From assembly GCF_019264445.1 (NCBI RefSeq), contig NZ_JAHVAB010000076.1, forward strand, positions 1 to 64,000: a DNA stretch of 64,000 bases, in the 5' to 3' direction. Both the position numbers and the translations under genes were made by a program. Origin of the DNA: Hydrogenophaga sp. (GTDB lineage Bacteria > Pseudomonadota > Gammaproteobacteria > Burkholderiales > Burkholderiaceae_C). The notes beneath the pieces are model-generated. The model was given only the letters and a program-made list of their open reading frames with translations. It was not told where the DNA came from and searched no databases. Of the stretch, positions 16,464-27,224 are shown in pieces (position 1 is the stretch's first letter; each line of letters begins with the position of its first letter).

Positions 16464-18046
16464 ATTTCAGGACCGCACTGACGACCACCCTGGTCTCGAC
16501 CGCGCTGGTCGCCATGGGCGCCGCCTCGGCGCAGACGATCCGCATCGGCAACCAGGGCGATGCCCTGTCGATGGACCCGCATTCGCTCAATGAGTCGCTG
16601 CAGCTCAGCGTGACCAACAACGTGTACGAGCCGCTGGTGGGCCGTGACCAGAACCTGAAGCTGGTGCCGGCACTGGCCACGAGCTGGAAACAGACGTCGC
16701 CCAGCGTGTGGCGCTTCGAACTGCGCAAGGGCGTGAAGTTTCACGATGGCGCGCCCTTCACGGCCGACGACGTGCTGTTCACCTTTGCGCGTGCATCGGG
16801 CGACGGCTCCGACATGAAGAGCTACACCAACGACGTGAAGGAAGTGCGCAAGGTCAACGACTTCACCGTCGACATCGAGACCAAGGGCCCGTTCCCCATC
16901 CTGCCCGACGTGCTGTCGCTGCTGTTCATCATGAACAAGAAGTGGTCGGAGGACAACCAGGCCACGCGCCCTGTGGACCGCCGCAAGGGCATCGAGAACG
17001 CGGCGTCTTTCCGCGCCAACGGCACCGGCCCGTTCCGCCTGCGCGAGCGCCAGCCCAACATCAAGACCAGCTTCGTCCGCAACGGCAACTACTGGGGCAA
17101 GATCGAAGGCAATGTGCTCAATGTGGAGTACACGCCCATCGGCAACGACTCCACCCGTGTGGCCGCCTTGCTTTCCGGGCAGGTGGACGTGATCGAGCCC
17201 GTGCCGCTGCAGGATGTGGCGCGCGTCAACGGCAGCGGCAAGAGCAAGGTGATCCAGGGCCCGGAGCTGCGCACCATCTTCCTGGGCATGGACCAGAAGC
17301 GCGACGAGCTGCTGTATTCCAACGTCAAGGGCAAGAACCCGTTCAAGGACAAGCGCGTGCGCCAGGCCTTCTACCAGGCCATCGACATCAACGGCATCCA
17401 GCGCACAGTGATGCGAGGCGCTTCAAAGCCCACCGCGCTGCTGGTGGGCCCGGGCATCAACGGCTTTGACAACGCGATGAACACGCGTCTGCCGTACGAC
17501 CCCGAAGCGGCCAAGAAGCTGCTGGCCGACGCCGGCTACCCGAATGGCTTCGAGGTGTCGATGAACTGCCCCAATGACCGCTACGTGAACGACGGCGCCA
17601 TTTGCCAGGCGGTGGCGGCCAGTTTGGCGCGCGTGGGCGTGAAGATCAACCTGCAGGCCGAGACCAAGGGCACCTACTTCCCCAAGGTCTTGCGCCGCGA
17701 CACCAGTTTCTACATGCTGGGTTGGACGCCTGGCACCTACGACTCGCACAACGCCCTCAACGCGCTGGTGCGGTGTGTGGACGACAAGGGCAGCGGCCAG
17801 TTCAACCTGGGCGCGTACTGCAACCCCAAGGTGGACGAGCTGACGGTGCAGATCCAGTCCGAGACGGACAAGACCAAGCGCGATGCCTTGATCAAGGAGG
17901 CCTTCAAGCTGCATGCGGATGACATCGGTCACCTTCCGCTGCATCAGCAGGCTTTGGCCTGGGGTGTGGCCAACAACGTCGAGCTGGTGCAGCTGGCCGA
18001 CAACTTCATGCCGTTTCGCTTCATGTCTGTGAAGCCCGCGAAGTAA
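16460..18046 (+). CDS. ABC transporter substrate-binding protein, peptide/nickel type (SBP_bac_5), second of two
   Basis: A 528-aa periplasmic binding protein with signal peptide MNFRTALTTTLVSTALVAMGAASA and mature start QTIRIGNQGDALSMDPHSLN. The VKFHDGAPFTADDVLFTFA hallmark and the GTGPFRLRERQPNIK segment are present. It clearly resembles the first binding protein (shared GKNPFKDKRVRQAFYQAIDI versus GKNPLKDRRVRQALYQGIDM), pointing to duplication within the cluster followed by divergence, perhaps to widen ligand range. It overlaps the amidohydrolase stop by four bases and is followed by a stem-loop. Confidence 0.92.
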   Translation: MNFRTALTTTLVSTALVAMGAASAQTIRIGNQGDALSMDPHSLNESLQLSVTNNVYEPLVGRDQNLKLVPALATSWKQTSPSVWRFELRKGVKFHDGAPFTADDVLFTFARASGDGSDMKSYTNDVKEVRKVNDFTVDIETKGPFPILPDVLSLLFIMNKKWSEDNQATRPVDRRKGIENAASFRANGTGPFRLRERQPNIKTSFVRNGNYWGKIEGNVLNVEYTPIGNDSTRVAALLSGQVDVIEPVPLQDVARVNGSGKSKVIQGPELRTIFLGMDQKRDELLYSNVKGKNPFKDKRVRQAFYQAIDINGIQRTVMRGASKPTALLVGPGINGFDNAMNTRLPYDPEAAKKLLADAGYPNGFEVSMNCPNDRYVNDGAICQAVAASLARVGVKINLQAETKGTYFPKVLRRDTSFYMLGWTPGTYDSHNALNALVRCVDDKGSGQFNLGAYCNPKVDELTVQIQSETDKTKRDALIKEAFKLHADDIGHLPLHQQALAWGVANNVELVQLADNFMPFRFMSVKPAK

Positions 18047-18054
18047 GCGCACCC

Positions 18055-18087
18055 GGTCGCCGCAGGGCCACAAGCCTTGCGGCGACC
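18055..18087 (+). other. Stem-loop after the second binding-protein gene
   Basis: GGTCGCCGC (18055-18063) pairs with GCGGCGACC (18079-18087), extended inside by AGG/CCT. It shares the GGTCGC/GCGACC core with the stem-loop after the first binding protein. Likely an mRNA processing or attenuation element. Confidence 0.7.
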
Positions 18088-18110
18088 CCGTTTCCATACA
18101 GGTTCCCCAC

Positions 18111-19022
18111 GTGATCAGCCTCATCAAAAGAGGGCTCGACAGCGATGTCGGCCACAGCTTCCGGACTTCGCCCACCGCCATCGTGGCGGCGGTGATTGCG
18201 TTCATCTGCATCTTCTGTGCGGTGTTCGCGCCCTGGGTCGCCCCGCACAACCCTTTCGATCTCGCCACGCTCGAACTCTCCAATGCGCGCTTGCCGCCCG
18301 CGTGGAGCGCTGAAGGCACCAGCCGGTTCCTGCTCGGTACCGACGACCAGGGCCGCGACATCCTGTCTGCCCTGATGTACGGCGCGCGCATCTCGCTCGC
18401 CGTGGGGCTGGCGTCGGTGGTGCTGTCGGTGGTGATTGGCGTCACCTTCGGTTTGCTGGCCGGTTTTCTGGGTGGCTGGATCGACAGCGTGCTCATGCGC
18501 CTGTGCGACGTGATGTTGTCGTTTCCCGCCATCCTCATCGCGCTGCTGATCGCGGGTGTGGGCCGCGCGCTGTTTCCCAATGCCCATGAGACCCTCGCGT
18601 TTGGCGTGCTGATCATCTCGATCACGCTCACGGGCTGGGTGCAGTACGCGCGCACGGTGCGCGGCTCCACGCTGGTGGAGCGCAGCAAGGAATACGTGCA
18701 GGCCGCGCGCGTGACCGGTGTGGCACCGTTGCGCATCATGCGCAGCCATGTGCTCCCCAACGTCATGGGGCCAGTGCTGGTGCTGGCCACCATCCAGGTG
18801 GCGACGGCCATCATCACCGAGGCCACGCTCTCGTTTCTCGGCGTCGGCGCACCGCCCACCTCACCGTCGCTGGGCACGTTGATTCGCGTGGGCAACGACT
18901 ACCTGTTTTCCGGCGAGTGGTGGATCACCATCTTCCCGGGCGCCATGCTGGTGCTGATCGCACTCAGCGTGAACCTGCTGGGCGACTGGCTGCGCGATGC
19001 CCTCAACCCGCGCCTGCGCTGA
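18111..19022 (+). CDS. dppC: ABC transporter permease, DppC family
   Basis: Second membrane subunit of the importer, 303 aa, from GTG 18111. The N-terminal segment TAIVAAVIAFICIFCAVFAP, then WVAPHNPFDL and LLGTDDQGRDILSALMYGAR, is the DppC/OppC signature. The EAA loop is at RSKEYVQAARVTGVAPLRIM followed by RSHVLPNVMGP. It ends six bases before dppD. Confidence 0.93.
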   Translation: MISLIKRGLDSDVGHSFRTSPTAIVAAVIAFICIFCAVFAPWVAPHNPFDLATLELSNARLPPAWSAEGTSRFLLGTDDQGRDILSALMYGARISLAVGLASVVLSVVIGVTFGLLAGFLGGWIDSVLMRLCDVMLSFPAILIALLIAGVGRALFPNAHETLAFGVLIISITLTGWVQYARTVRGSTLVERSKEYVQAARVTGVAPLRIMRSHVLPNVMGPVLVLATIQVATAIITEATLSFLGVGAPPTSPSLGTLIRVGNDYLFSGEWWITIFPGAMLVLIALSVNLLGDWLRDALNPRLR

Positions 19023-19028
19023 ATTCAC

Positions 19029-20006
19029 ATGAGCCTTCTACAAGTCAAAAACCTGGTGGTCGAGTTCCCCAGCCGCCGCGGCACGCTGCGCGCGCTCGAC
19101 GACATTTCCTTCGACATTGCCCCGGGCGAAATCCTGGGTGTGGTGGGCGAGTCCGGCGCGGGCAAGTCGCTCACGGGCGCATCCATCATCGGCCTGCTGG
19201 AGCCGCCGGGACGTGTGGCATCGGGCGAGATCCTGCTGCAAGGCCAGCGCATCGACAACCTGCCTTACGACCAGATGCGCAAGGTGCGGGGCCGCAAGAT
19301 CGGTGCGATCTTCCAGGACCCGCTCACCTCGCTCAACCCGCTGTATTCGGTGGGGCGCCAGCTGATCGAAACCATCACCACCCACCTGCCGGTGAGCCAC
19401 GCCGAGGCGCGCCATCGGGCGATCGAGCTGCTCAAGGACACCGGCATTCCGGCCGCCGAACAGCGCATCGACCACTTCCCGCACCAGTTCTCCGGCGGCA
19501 TGCGCCAGCGCGTCGTCATTGCGCTGGCGCTGGCCGCTGAGCCGCAATTGATCGTGGCCGACGAACCCACCACGGCGCTGGATGTGTCGATCCAGGCGCA
19601 GATCATCACGCTGCTCAAGACCATCTGCAAACAGCGGGGCGCTGCGGTGATGCTGATCACCCACGACATGGGTGTGATCGCCGAGACCTGCGACCGCGTG
19701 GCGGTGATGTACGCCGGGCGCATCGCCGAAATCGGCCCGGTGCATGAAGTGATCAACCAGCCTTCTCATCCCTACACCGCAGGTCTGATGGCCTGTATTC
19801 CCGACATGAGCCAGGACCGCGAGCGTCTGCACCAGATTGACGGCGCCATGCCGCGGCTCAACGCCATTCCCCGTGGCTGCGCCTACAACCCGCGCTGCGA
19901 GAAGGTGTTTGACCGCTGCCATGTGGACCGGCCCGATCTCCTGACCGCCGGCGCCACGCGCGCTGCTTGCTGGTTGCACGCTGGCGGGAAGGCGGTGGCC
20001 GCATGA
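19029..20006 (+). CDS. dppD: ABC transporter ATP-binding protein, DppD family
   Basis: Cytoplasmic ATPase of the peptide importer, 325 aa. Walker [12 protein letters not shown], signature [16 protein letters not shown], Walker [13 protein letters not shown] and the H-loop MLITHDMG are complete. The C-terminal oligopeptide-transporter extension is present ([13 protein letters not shown] and [15 protein letters not shown]), whose cysteines may bind an iron-sulfur cluster as reported for this family. It overlaps dppF by four bases. Confidence 0.94.
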   Translation: MSLLQVKNLVVEFPSRRGTLRALDDISFDIAPGEILGVVGESGAGKSLTGASIIGLLEPPGRVASGEILLQGQRIDNLPYDQMRKVRGRKIGAIFQDPLTSLNPLYSVGRQLIETITTHLPVSHAEARHRAIELLKDTGIPAAEQRIDHFPHQFSGGMRQRVVIALALAAEPQLIVADEPTTALDVSIQAQIITLLKTICKQRGAAVMLITHDMGVIAETCDRVAVMYAGRIAEIGPVHEVINQPSHPYTAGLMACIPDMSQDRERLHQIDGAMPRLNAIPRGCAYNPRCEKVFDRCHVDRPDLLTAGATRAACWLHAGGKAVAA

Positions 20007-21085
20007 GCGCCGAGATGACCGAAAACACTGCCCAAGCTCGCACGGCCGAGACCCGCGCTGCCGTGTCTGCTGCCACCACCGAGGCCGCCAACGCGTCACC
20101 GTTGGTGCGTGCCACCGATCTGGCCAAGACTTTTGACGTGTCCGCACCGTGGCTCAACCGTGTCATCGAGCGCCAGCCGCGCCAGCTGCTGCGCGCGGTC
20201 GACGGCGTGTCCTTCGACATTCCGCGCGGCCAGACGCTGGCGCTGGTGGGTGAGTCCGGCTGCGGCAAGAGCACGGTGGCACGCCTGCTGGTCGGTTTGT
20301 ATGAGCCCACACGCGGGGGCTTCGAGTTTGACGGGCAGGACGCGCACGCGGCCTTCAAAACCCCTGAAGGCCGCAAGCTGCGCCGCCGGATCCAGATGAT
20401 TTTTCAGGATCCCTACGCCAGCCTGAATCCCCGCTGGCGGGTGGAAGACATCATTGCCGAGCCGCTGCGCGAACACGAGATCGAGACCGACCCTGCGGCC
20501 TTGCGCGCGCGGGTCGATGAGTTGCTGAAGTCGGTGGGCTTGTCGCCCCTGGACCGTGTGAAGTACCCGCACCAGTTCTCGGGCGGCCAGCGCCAGCGCA
20601 TTTCCATCGCGCGCGCGCTGGCGACCCAGCCCGAGTTTCTGGTATGCGACGAGCCCACCTCCGCGCTGGACGTCAGCGTGCAGGCGCAGGTGCTCAACAT
20701 CATGAAAGACCTGCAGCGCGAGCGCGGTCTGACCTACCTGTTCATCAGCCACAACCTGGCCGTGGTGCGCCACGTCAGCGATCAGGTGGGGGTGATGTAC
20801 CTCGGTCGGCTGGTGGAGCTGGCGCCCAAGCACACGCTGTTTGACAGCCCGCGCCACCCCTATACGCGCATGCTGCTGGATGCCATTCCCAAGATGCACG
20901 ACACCGGGCGTGCCCGCACACCGGTGTCTGGCGAGGTGCCCAATCCGCTGAACCCACCCAGTGGTTGCGCGTTCAACCCGCGTTGCCCGCACGCCAACGA
21001 CCGCTGCCGCAACGAGCGGCCCGAGCTGTTGACGCTGGGTGGTATCCGAATTGCCTGCCACGCGGTGCAGGAAGGACGCATCTGA
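20003..21085 (+). CDS. dppF: ABC transporter ATP-binding protein, DppF family
   Basis: Second ATPase of the importer, 360 aa. Walker [12 protein letters not shown], signature [16 protein letters not shown], Walker [13 protein letters not shown] and the switch His in FISHNLAVV are complete. The C-terminal extension [20 protein letters not shown] is typical of DppF/OppF. An N-terminal tail of about 35 Ala/Thr-rich residues precedes the nucleotide-binding domain. Last gene of the cluster, convergent with hexR over a 16-base gap. Confidence 0.94.
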   Translation: MSAEMTENTAQARTAETRAAVSAATTEAANASPLVRATDLAKTFDVSAPWLNRVIERQPRQLLRAVDGVSFDIPRGQTLALVGESGCGKSTVARLLVGLYEPTRGGFEFDGQDAHAAFKTPEGRKLRRRIQMIFQDPYASLNPRWRVEDIIAEPLREHEIETDPAALRARVDELLKSVGLSPLDRVKYPHQFSGGQRQRISIARALATQPEFLVCDEPTSALDVSVQAQVLNIMKDLQRERGLTYLFISHNLAVVRHVSDQVGVMYLGRLVELAPKHTLFDSPRHPYTRMLLDAIPKMHDTGRARTPVSGEVPNPLNPPSGCAFNPRCPHANDRCRNERPELLTLGGIRIACHAVQEGRI

Positions 21086-21101
21086 GCGGTGGCGCGCGCC
21101 T

Positions 21102-21950
21102 TCAGGCGTAGCGCTTGCTCTTGAGGTTGTTCTTCATTTCCTTGAGCAAGGGCTGCAGCTTCGTGCCGCCGATGCGCAGCGCCAGGCAGGTCGCCACAAT
21201 GTCGATGACCATCAGGTGCATCAGGCGAGAGGTCATGGGGCTGTAGCGGTCGTAGCCCTCCGGGTGGTCGGCCGACAGGTGAATGTGGCCGCTCTGCGCC
21301 AGCGGTGTGCCGCTGGTGGTGATGGTGATCACCGTCGCGCCGTGCTTGCGGGCAATGTCGGCTGCGTCCATCAAGTCGCGTGTGCGGCCCGAATTGGAAA
21401 TGATCACCAGGCAGTCGCCCGGCCCGAGCAGCGATGCGCTCATCACCTGCATGTGGCCGTCGCTGTAGGCAATGGCGTTGATGCCCAGGCGAAAGAACTT
21501 GTGCTGCGCGTCCTGCGCCACGATGCCCGAGTTGCCCGCGCCGTAGAACTCGATGCGGCCGCGGTTCTTGTACGTGGCCACCAGCGCATCGACTGCCTTC
21601 TCGATCGCATGGCTGGAGGCGTCGTTGCGGTACTTCAGGAACGCCGCCACCGTGTTGTCGATCACCTTGACCAGCACGTCGCCGGTCTTGTCGTCCATGT
21701 CCACGCTGCGGTGGATGAACGGCACGCCTTCGCTCACGGTGCCGGCGAGCTTGAGCTTGAAGTCCGACAGACCGTCGTAGCCCATGCTGCGGCAGAAGCG
21801 CACCACCGTGGGCTTGCTCACATGGGCACGGTCGGCCAGTTCGGTCACCGGCAGGCTGGCGAAGGTGCGCGGGTCGAGCAGCACGAGCTTGGCCACGCGC
21901 TGCTCGGCAGGTGCCAGCGAGGGCATGGAGGCTTTGATCCGGTCAAGCAT
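21102..21950 (-). CDS. hexR: HexR-type transcriptional regulator (RpiR family: HTH plus SIS domain)
   Basis: The 282-aa protein has an N-terminal RpiR helix-turn-helix ([20 protein letters not shown]) and a C-terminal sugar-phosphate-binding SIS domain ([35 protein letters not shown]). In proteobacteria HexR senses 2-keto-3-deoxy-6-phosphogluconate and controls Entner-Doudoroff, pentose-phosphate and glycolytic genes. The HexR assignment rests on divergence from tal and on a near-consensus HexR palindrome between the two genes. Without that context the protein could be any RpiR regulator. Confidence 0.8.
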   Translation of the reverse strand: MLDRIKASMPSLAPAEQRVAKLVLLDPRTFASLPVTELADRAHVSKPTVVRFCRSMGYDGLSDFKLKLAGTVSEGVPFIHRSVDMDDKTGDVLVKVIDNTVAAFLKYRNDASSHAIEKAVDALVATYKNRGRIEFYGAGNSGIVAQDAQHKFFRLGINAIAYSDGHMQVMSASLLGPGDCLVIISNSGRTRDLMDAADIARKHGATVITITTSGTPLAQSGHIHLSADHPEGYDRYSPMTSRLMHLMVIDIVATCLALRIGGTKLQPLLKEMKNNLKSKRYA

Positions 21951-21986
21951 GGCGCGAGCCCTCGGTTACATCGATGGACGGAATCG

Positions 21987-22001
21987 TGAAATTTTATTAC
22001 A
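21987..22001. promoter_or_regulatory. HexR operator between hexR and tal
   Basis: Read on the minus strand, TGTAATAAAATTTCA matches the HexR consensus as I recall it, TGTAATTAAATTACA, at 13 of 15 positions. It lies 22 bases before the tal ATG and 36 bases before the hexR ATG, so one site could control both. A -10-like GATAAT (22012-22017) follows on the tal side, which would place the start of transcription very close to the tal ATG. Confidence 0.72.
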
Positions 22002-22023
22002 CGAGCTGGCCGATAATCCAGCC

Positions 22024-22965
22024 ATGAACCAGCTCGACGCCCTCAAACAATTCACCACGGTGGTGGCCGACACCGGCGACTTCAACCAGATCGCGGCCTA
22101 CGCCCCGCAGGATGCGACGACCAACCCGTCGCTCATCCTCAAGGCGGTGCAAAAGCCCGAGTACGCGCACCTGCTGAAGGACGCGGTCGCGAGCTACGGC
22201 GCGCAGGGGCTGGACGAGGTGACCAACCGGCTGCTGGTGCGTTTTGGGTGCGAGATCCTGCGGCTCATCCCGGGGCGCGTGTCGACCGAAGTGGATGCGC
22301 GGCTCAGTTTCGACACCGAAGCGACGGTCACGCGCGCGCGCCGCATCATCGAGCTGTACCAAGGCGAAGGCGTGCACGTGGACCGCGTGCTGATCAAGAT
22401 CGCCTCCACCTGGGAAGGCATTCAGGCGGCCGCGCGGCTGGAGCGCGAGGGCATTCACACGAACCTCACCCTGTTGTTCTCGTTTGCTCAGGCGGTGGCG
22501 TGCGGGCAGGCCAAGGTGCAGCTGATTTCGCCATTCGTGGGCCGCATCTACGACTGGTACAAAAAGTCCGCCGTTGCCGGCTGGGACGAGGCCGCCATGG
22601 CCGGTGCCAACGACCCGGGCGTGCGCTCGGTGCGCAGCATTTATGAGTTCTACAAGAAGCACGGCATCGCGACCGAAGTGATGGGTGCCAGCTTTCGCAA
22701 CGTGGGCCAGATCACGGCACTGGCCGGCTGCGACCTGCTCACCATCAGCCCGGACCTGCTGGCCCAGCTCGCCGCCAGCGAAGCGCCGCTGGATCGCTCG
22801 CTCGACGCAGGCGCGGCCAAAGCGATGGACATCCCCTTCGTGACGCACGACGAAGCCAGCTTCCGCTTCGCGCTGAACGAAGACGCGATGGCGACCGAGA
22901 AACTGGCCGAGGGCATTCGCGCTTTCGTGGCAGACACGATCAAGCTTGAAGCCTTGATGAAGTAG
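22024..22965 (+). CDS. tal: Transaldolase (TalB type)
   Basis: Transaldolase moves a dihydroxyacetone unit between sugar phosphates in the non-oxidative pentose phosphate pathway. The 313-aa protein is full length for the TalA/B subfamily. [12 protein letters not shown] near the N-terminus and the Schiff-base lysine in [16 protein letters not shown] are present, as are [26 protein letters not shown] and [11 protein letters not shown]. The start [20 protein letters not shown] fits the family; a longer frame upstream only overlaps hexR. It is divergent from hexR with a HexR site between, and is followed by a terminator. Confidence 0.95.
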   Translation: MNQLDALKQFTTVVADTGDFNQIAAYAPQDATTNPSLILKAVQKPEYAHLLKDAVASYGAQGLDEVTNRLLVRFGCEILRLIPGRVSTEVDARLSFDTEATVTRARRIIELYQGEGVHVDRVLIKIASTWEGIQAAARLEREGIHTNLTLLFSFAQAVACGQAKVQLISPFVGRIYDWYKKSAVAGWDEAAMAGANDPGVRSVRSIYEFYKKHGIATEVMGASFRNVGQITALAGCDLLTISPDLLAQLAASEAPLDRSLDAGAAKAMDIPFVTHDEASFRFALNEDAMATEKLAEGIRAFVADTIKLEALMK

Positions 22966-22983
22966 ATCGGCCGCAGCCAAAAC

Positions 22984-23014
22984 AAAAGCCCCGCGATCGC
23001 TCGCGGGGCTTTTG
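22984..23014 (+). terminator. Rho-independent terminator of tal
   Basis: AAAAGCCCCGCGA-TCGC-TCGCGGGGCTTTT is a 13-pair perfect stem followed by GTTTTTG. A-rich on the left, so it could work in both directions. Confidence 0.9.
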
Positions 23015-23027
23015 TTTTTGGGGCTTT

Positions 23028-23139
23028 GTCAGAACGCCAAGAGGCATTCCGACGCAGCATGAGGGCCTAGCGCAAGGCGCATGGGCGCTGACAGTAGCGG
23101 AGCTACGGCAAGCCCATGCAACGCGGCGATCGGCCCTCA
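23028..23139. repeat. Structured palindromic element downstream of groL
   Basis: Two adjacent foldbacks fill the gap between the tal terminator and groL. The larger has nested arms: TGAGGGCC (23060-23067) with GGCCCTCA (23132-23139), GCATGGGC (23079-23086) with GCCCATGC (23112-23119), and GTAGC (23094-23098) with GCTAC (23102-23106). The smaller pairs 23028-23038 with 23043-23053; on the minus strand its two imperfect positions become G-U pairs, suggesting the RNA made by read-through from groL is the folded species. It may be a dispersed intergenic palindrome of Comamonadaceae or a 3' element of groESL mRNA. Confidence 0.65.
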
Positions 23140-23159
23140 GGCAAGGAGAGCCGGAGCAA

Positions 23160-24824
<1,665 letters not shown>

Positions 24825-24893
24825 TTAAAAAGTTAATCAGTTCGGGATGGAGCGGCCGGGCGCGCTGCGCGTCGGTCGGTCAGTCCCGCAAAA

Positions 24894-25187
24894 TCACTTG
24901 GATTCGACAACTGCGAACAGGTCGTCTTCCTTCATGACCAGCAGTTCGTCGCCAGCGACCTTGACGGTCTGGCCGCTGTACTTGCCGAACAGAACGCGGT
25001 CACCGACCTTGACGTTCATGGCGGACAGTTCGCCTTTGTCGTTTTTCTTGCCGGGACCGACCGCCAGGACTTCGCCCTGGTCAGGCTTTTCGGCGGCGGC
25101 GTCAGGGATGACGATGCCGGAGGCGGTCTTGGTTTCGCTGTCAATGCGTTTGACGATCACGCGATCGGCGAGAGGACGAAGGTTCAT
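24894..25187 (-). CDS. groS: Co-chaperonin GroES (10 kDa subunit)
   Basis: GroES (97 aa) caps the GroEL cavity. [16 protein letters not shown], the mobile loop [19 protein letters not shown] and the [20 protein letters not shown] region are canonical. First gene of the operon. A CIRCE element and a promoter lie 96-150 bases upstream. Confidence 0.99.
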   Translation of the reverse strand: MNLRPLADRVIVKRIDSETKTASGIVIPDAAAEKPDQGEVLAVGPGKKNDKGELSAMNVKVGDRVLFGKYSGQTVKVAGDELLVMKEDDLFAVVESK

Positions 25188-25282
25188 TGCATCTCCTGGG
25201 TATGAAACAGATGGGGTTGTTCAGAACGGTGAAGCGGACCCGCAGGGCCAGCGCTTGCCGCTGATCGACTTGGGATTGGGTG

Positions 25283-25309
25283 TTAGCACTCAACTCCAGC
25301 GAGTGCTAA
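25283..25309. promoter_or_regulatory. CIRCE operator of groESL
   Basis: TTAGCACTC (25283-25291), nine-base spacer, GAGTGCTAA (25301-25309): a perfect copy of the inverted repeat bound by the heat-shock repressor HrcA. It lies just downstream of the -10 box on the minus strand, where HrcA would block transcription. hrcA itself is not in the window. Confidence 0.97.
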
Positions 25310-25337
25310 TGATAAGGGTGCCGCAGGGGGTTTTCAA
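25309..25337 (-). promoter_or_regulatory. groESL promoter
   Basis: On the minus strand TTGAAA (25332-25337) and TATCAT (25309-25314) are 17 bases apart, a good sigma-70 promoter abutting the CIRCE element. The same stretch also reads CTTGAAA-N14-CCTTATCA, similar to a sigma-32 promoter, so dual control is possible. Confidence 0.7.
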
Positions 25338-25421
25338 GGCAGCCCGGGGTTTATTTGCCAAAAGCGCGGACCTGACAGGAATACCCCCGGGGTGTATGTC
25401 ACAAACATTTACGATCACGGG

Positions 25422-27224
25422 ATGGACCGATCCTCCCGTGCTGTTTTTCCTTCATACCGAGCGGTGTTTCGCCGATGGCTGGCTTGTGCCGTGCTGCTGT
25501 GTGGCGTCGCCCAGGCCTCTGTGCCGGGCCTGGCGAGGGCGGCGATTGCCCCTGAAGTCGATGTCACGCTGCAGGCGGCTTTTTGGGTGGACGCCACGGG
25601 TCAGGCCACCGTGGACGAGGTGGTTTCGCTGCCCGCCACCGCCTTGCAGCCCATGGAGCACTACCGCGCCTTCCGGCTCGATGGTGCGGCCTTGTGGCTG
25701 CGCGTGGAACCACCTTCGCTCGATCCCGGACACCGCTGGTACCTGATGCTCAGTGCCGCAGCGTTTGCCAACCGGGCGACGCTGCACACCCTGGGGCCTG
25801 ATGGGCAGTGGCAGAAGCAGGAGGCCGGAGATCGATTGCCGGTGTCGCAGTGGGACCACCCGGACCAGACGCCCGTGTTTGCCCTCGCGCCCCAGGCGGG
25901 GGCCCCTGTCTGGCTGCGACTGGAAAACCGGCCGGCCTCGCTGAGCCCGCGCCTGCTGCTCATGACCGAGGAGCGCTTGCTCGAGATGCGCTCCTGGACT
26001 TTTCTGATGGTGGGCGGTTACCTGGGGTTTGGCTTGCTCGTGCTTTTTCTGGCGTGGGTGCACGCGCGCTTGTACGCCGACCGCGCCTTCGTGGCCTATT
26101 GCGCCTACGTGATCTGCATGCTGGGCTTCCAGGCCTCATTCACCGGCATCGGGGGGCTGTTTTTCTGGCCGGATCACGCGCGCTGGAACGATGCCGCACC
26201 CGCGTTGTTCATGCTGTGGCTGACGGCCTCCGGCATCTGGTTCGTTCGCGAAGTCTGTGCGGTGTCGAGGTACCACCAGCGCGTGGACCGGTTCGTGCTG
26301 GTCTGGTCGTTGTTCGGTCTGGTGTTTCCAGCGCTCTACCTCTGGCTGCAGAACCAGGCCGTCTTCGTGGTGCTCAATCTGTATGGCCTGCTGTCGGTGC
26401 TGCTCAGTTTTGGCCTGTGCGTGTGGACGTGGCGTCTGGGAGAAAAGTACGCCGGCTGGATGGCCATTGGTTTCCTGCCCGTGCACCTGAGCTATCCGTT
26501 TCCCGCCTTGCGCAGCGCCGGCTGGCTGCCCGATGGCTGGGCGACGCAGTACGCGGTGCTGATCGGTTCGGCCATCGAGATCCCTTTGCTGCTCTACATC
26601 CTCCACCGCCGTGCGAAGGAATTCAACGAGAACCGGGCGCGCCTGCGTGCCATTGAAAGCACCGACCCGCTGACAGGTCTGACGGTGGTGCCCGTGCTCA
26701 CGCTGCGTTTGCGCGATGCGTTGCGCCGCGCGCGGCGGTACGGGCATCGCTGCGGGCTGGTGCTGGTGGACCTGGCCAACCACGCGGACATCGTGTCGCG
26801 CGAGGGGCGCGAAGCGGGCGATCGTGCGCTGGTGGTGGCTGCTTCCCGCCTGTCTGCCGTGGTGCGCGATGTGGACACCGTGTGCCGCATTGCTGAAGCG
26901 CGTTTTGTGGTGCTCGTTGAGGGCCCGCTCGCCGACGATGAGCTCAAGCGGCTGGCGCAGCACATCGTGGCCAGGGGGCTGGAGCGCATCCCGGCGTTGC
27001 CCGCTGACGTCGCCTTGCGTTTCCGGCTGGTGTCGATGGCCTTGCCCGATGACACCATGGCCGGGGTCGACGACGACCACCTCGTCACGCACATGGGCGC
27101 TGCGCTGGATCGGATGGTGAGCGATCCGCGCAAGGTGGTGCAACACCTCTCACCGGCAACGAACTCGCCACAGCCGGAGGAGGGCAGCGTCGAACTGCCC
27201 GCCGCTCAGAAGTGGGCCAAGTAG
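25422..27224 (+). CDS. 7TMR-DISM membrane sensor with degenerate GGDEF domain
   Basis: A 600-aa membrane protein divergent from groESL. After a signal segment (RRWLACAVLLCGVAQASVPG) come a periplasmic DISMED2-like domain (about residues 45-185, with YRAFRLDGAALWLRVE), then seven membrane helices (about 200-395, starting SWTFLMVGGYLGFGLLVLFL) and a C-terminal GGDEF-like domain opened by DPLTGL at 415-420. The active-site GGDEF is replaced by AEARF (491-495) and the usual DxD metal site by DLANHAD, so it is unlikely to make cyclic di-GMP and may bind ligand or partner only. An in-frame ATG at 25392 would add ten residues. It overlaps the convergent dehydrogenase gene by 19 bases. Confidence 0.85.
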   Translation: MDRSSRAVFPSYRAVFRRWLACAVLLCGVAQASVPGLARAAIAPEVDVTLQAAFWVDATGQATVDEVVSLPATALQPMEHYRAFRLDGAALWLRVEPPSLDPGHRWYLMLSAAAFANRATLHTLGPDGQWQKQEAGDRLPVSQWDHPDQTPVFALAPQAGAPVWLRLENRPASLSPRLLLMTEERLLEMRSWTFLMVGGYLGFGLLVLFLAWVHARLYADRAFVAYCAYVICMLGFQASFTGIGGLFFWPDHARWNDAAPALFMLWLTASGIWFVREVCAVSRYHQRVDRFVLVWSLFGLVFPALYLWLQNQAVFVVLNLYGLLSVLLSFGLCVWTWRLGEKYAGWMAIGFLPVHLSYPFPALRSAGWLPDGWATQYAVLIGSAIEIPLLLYILHRRAKEFNENRARLRAIESTDPLTGLTVVPVLTLRLRDALRRARRYGHRCGLVLVDLANHADIVSREGREAGDRALVVAASRLSAVVRDVDTVCRIAEARFVVLVEGPLADDELKRLAQHIVARGLERIPALPADVALRFRLVSMALPDDTMAGVDDDHLVTHMGAALDRMVSDPRKVVQHLSPATNSPQPEEGSVELPAAQKWAK

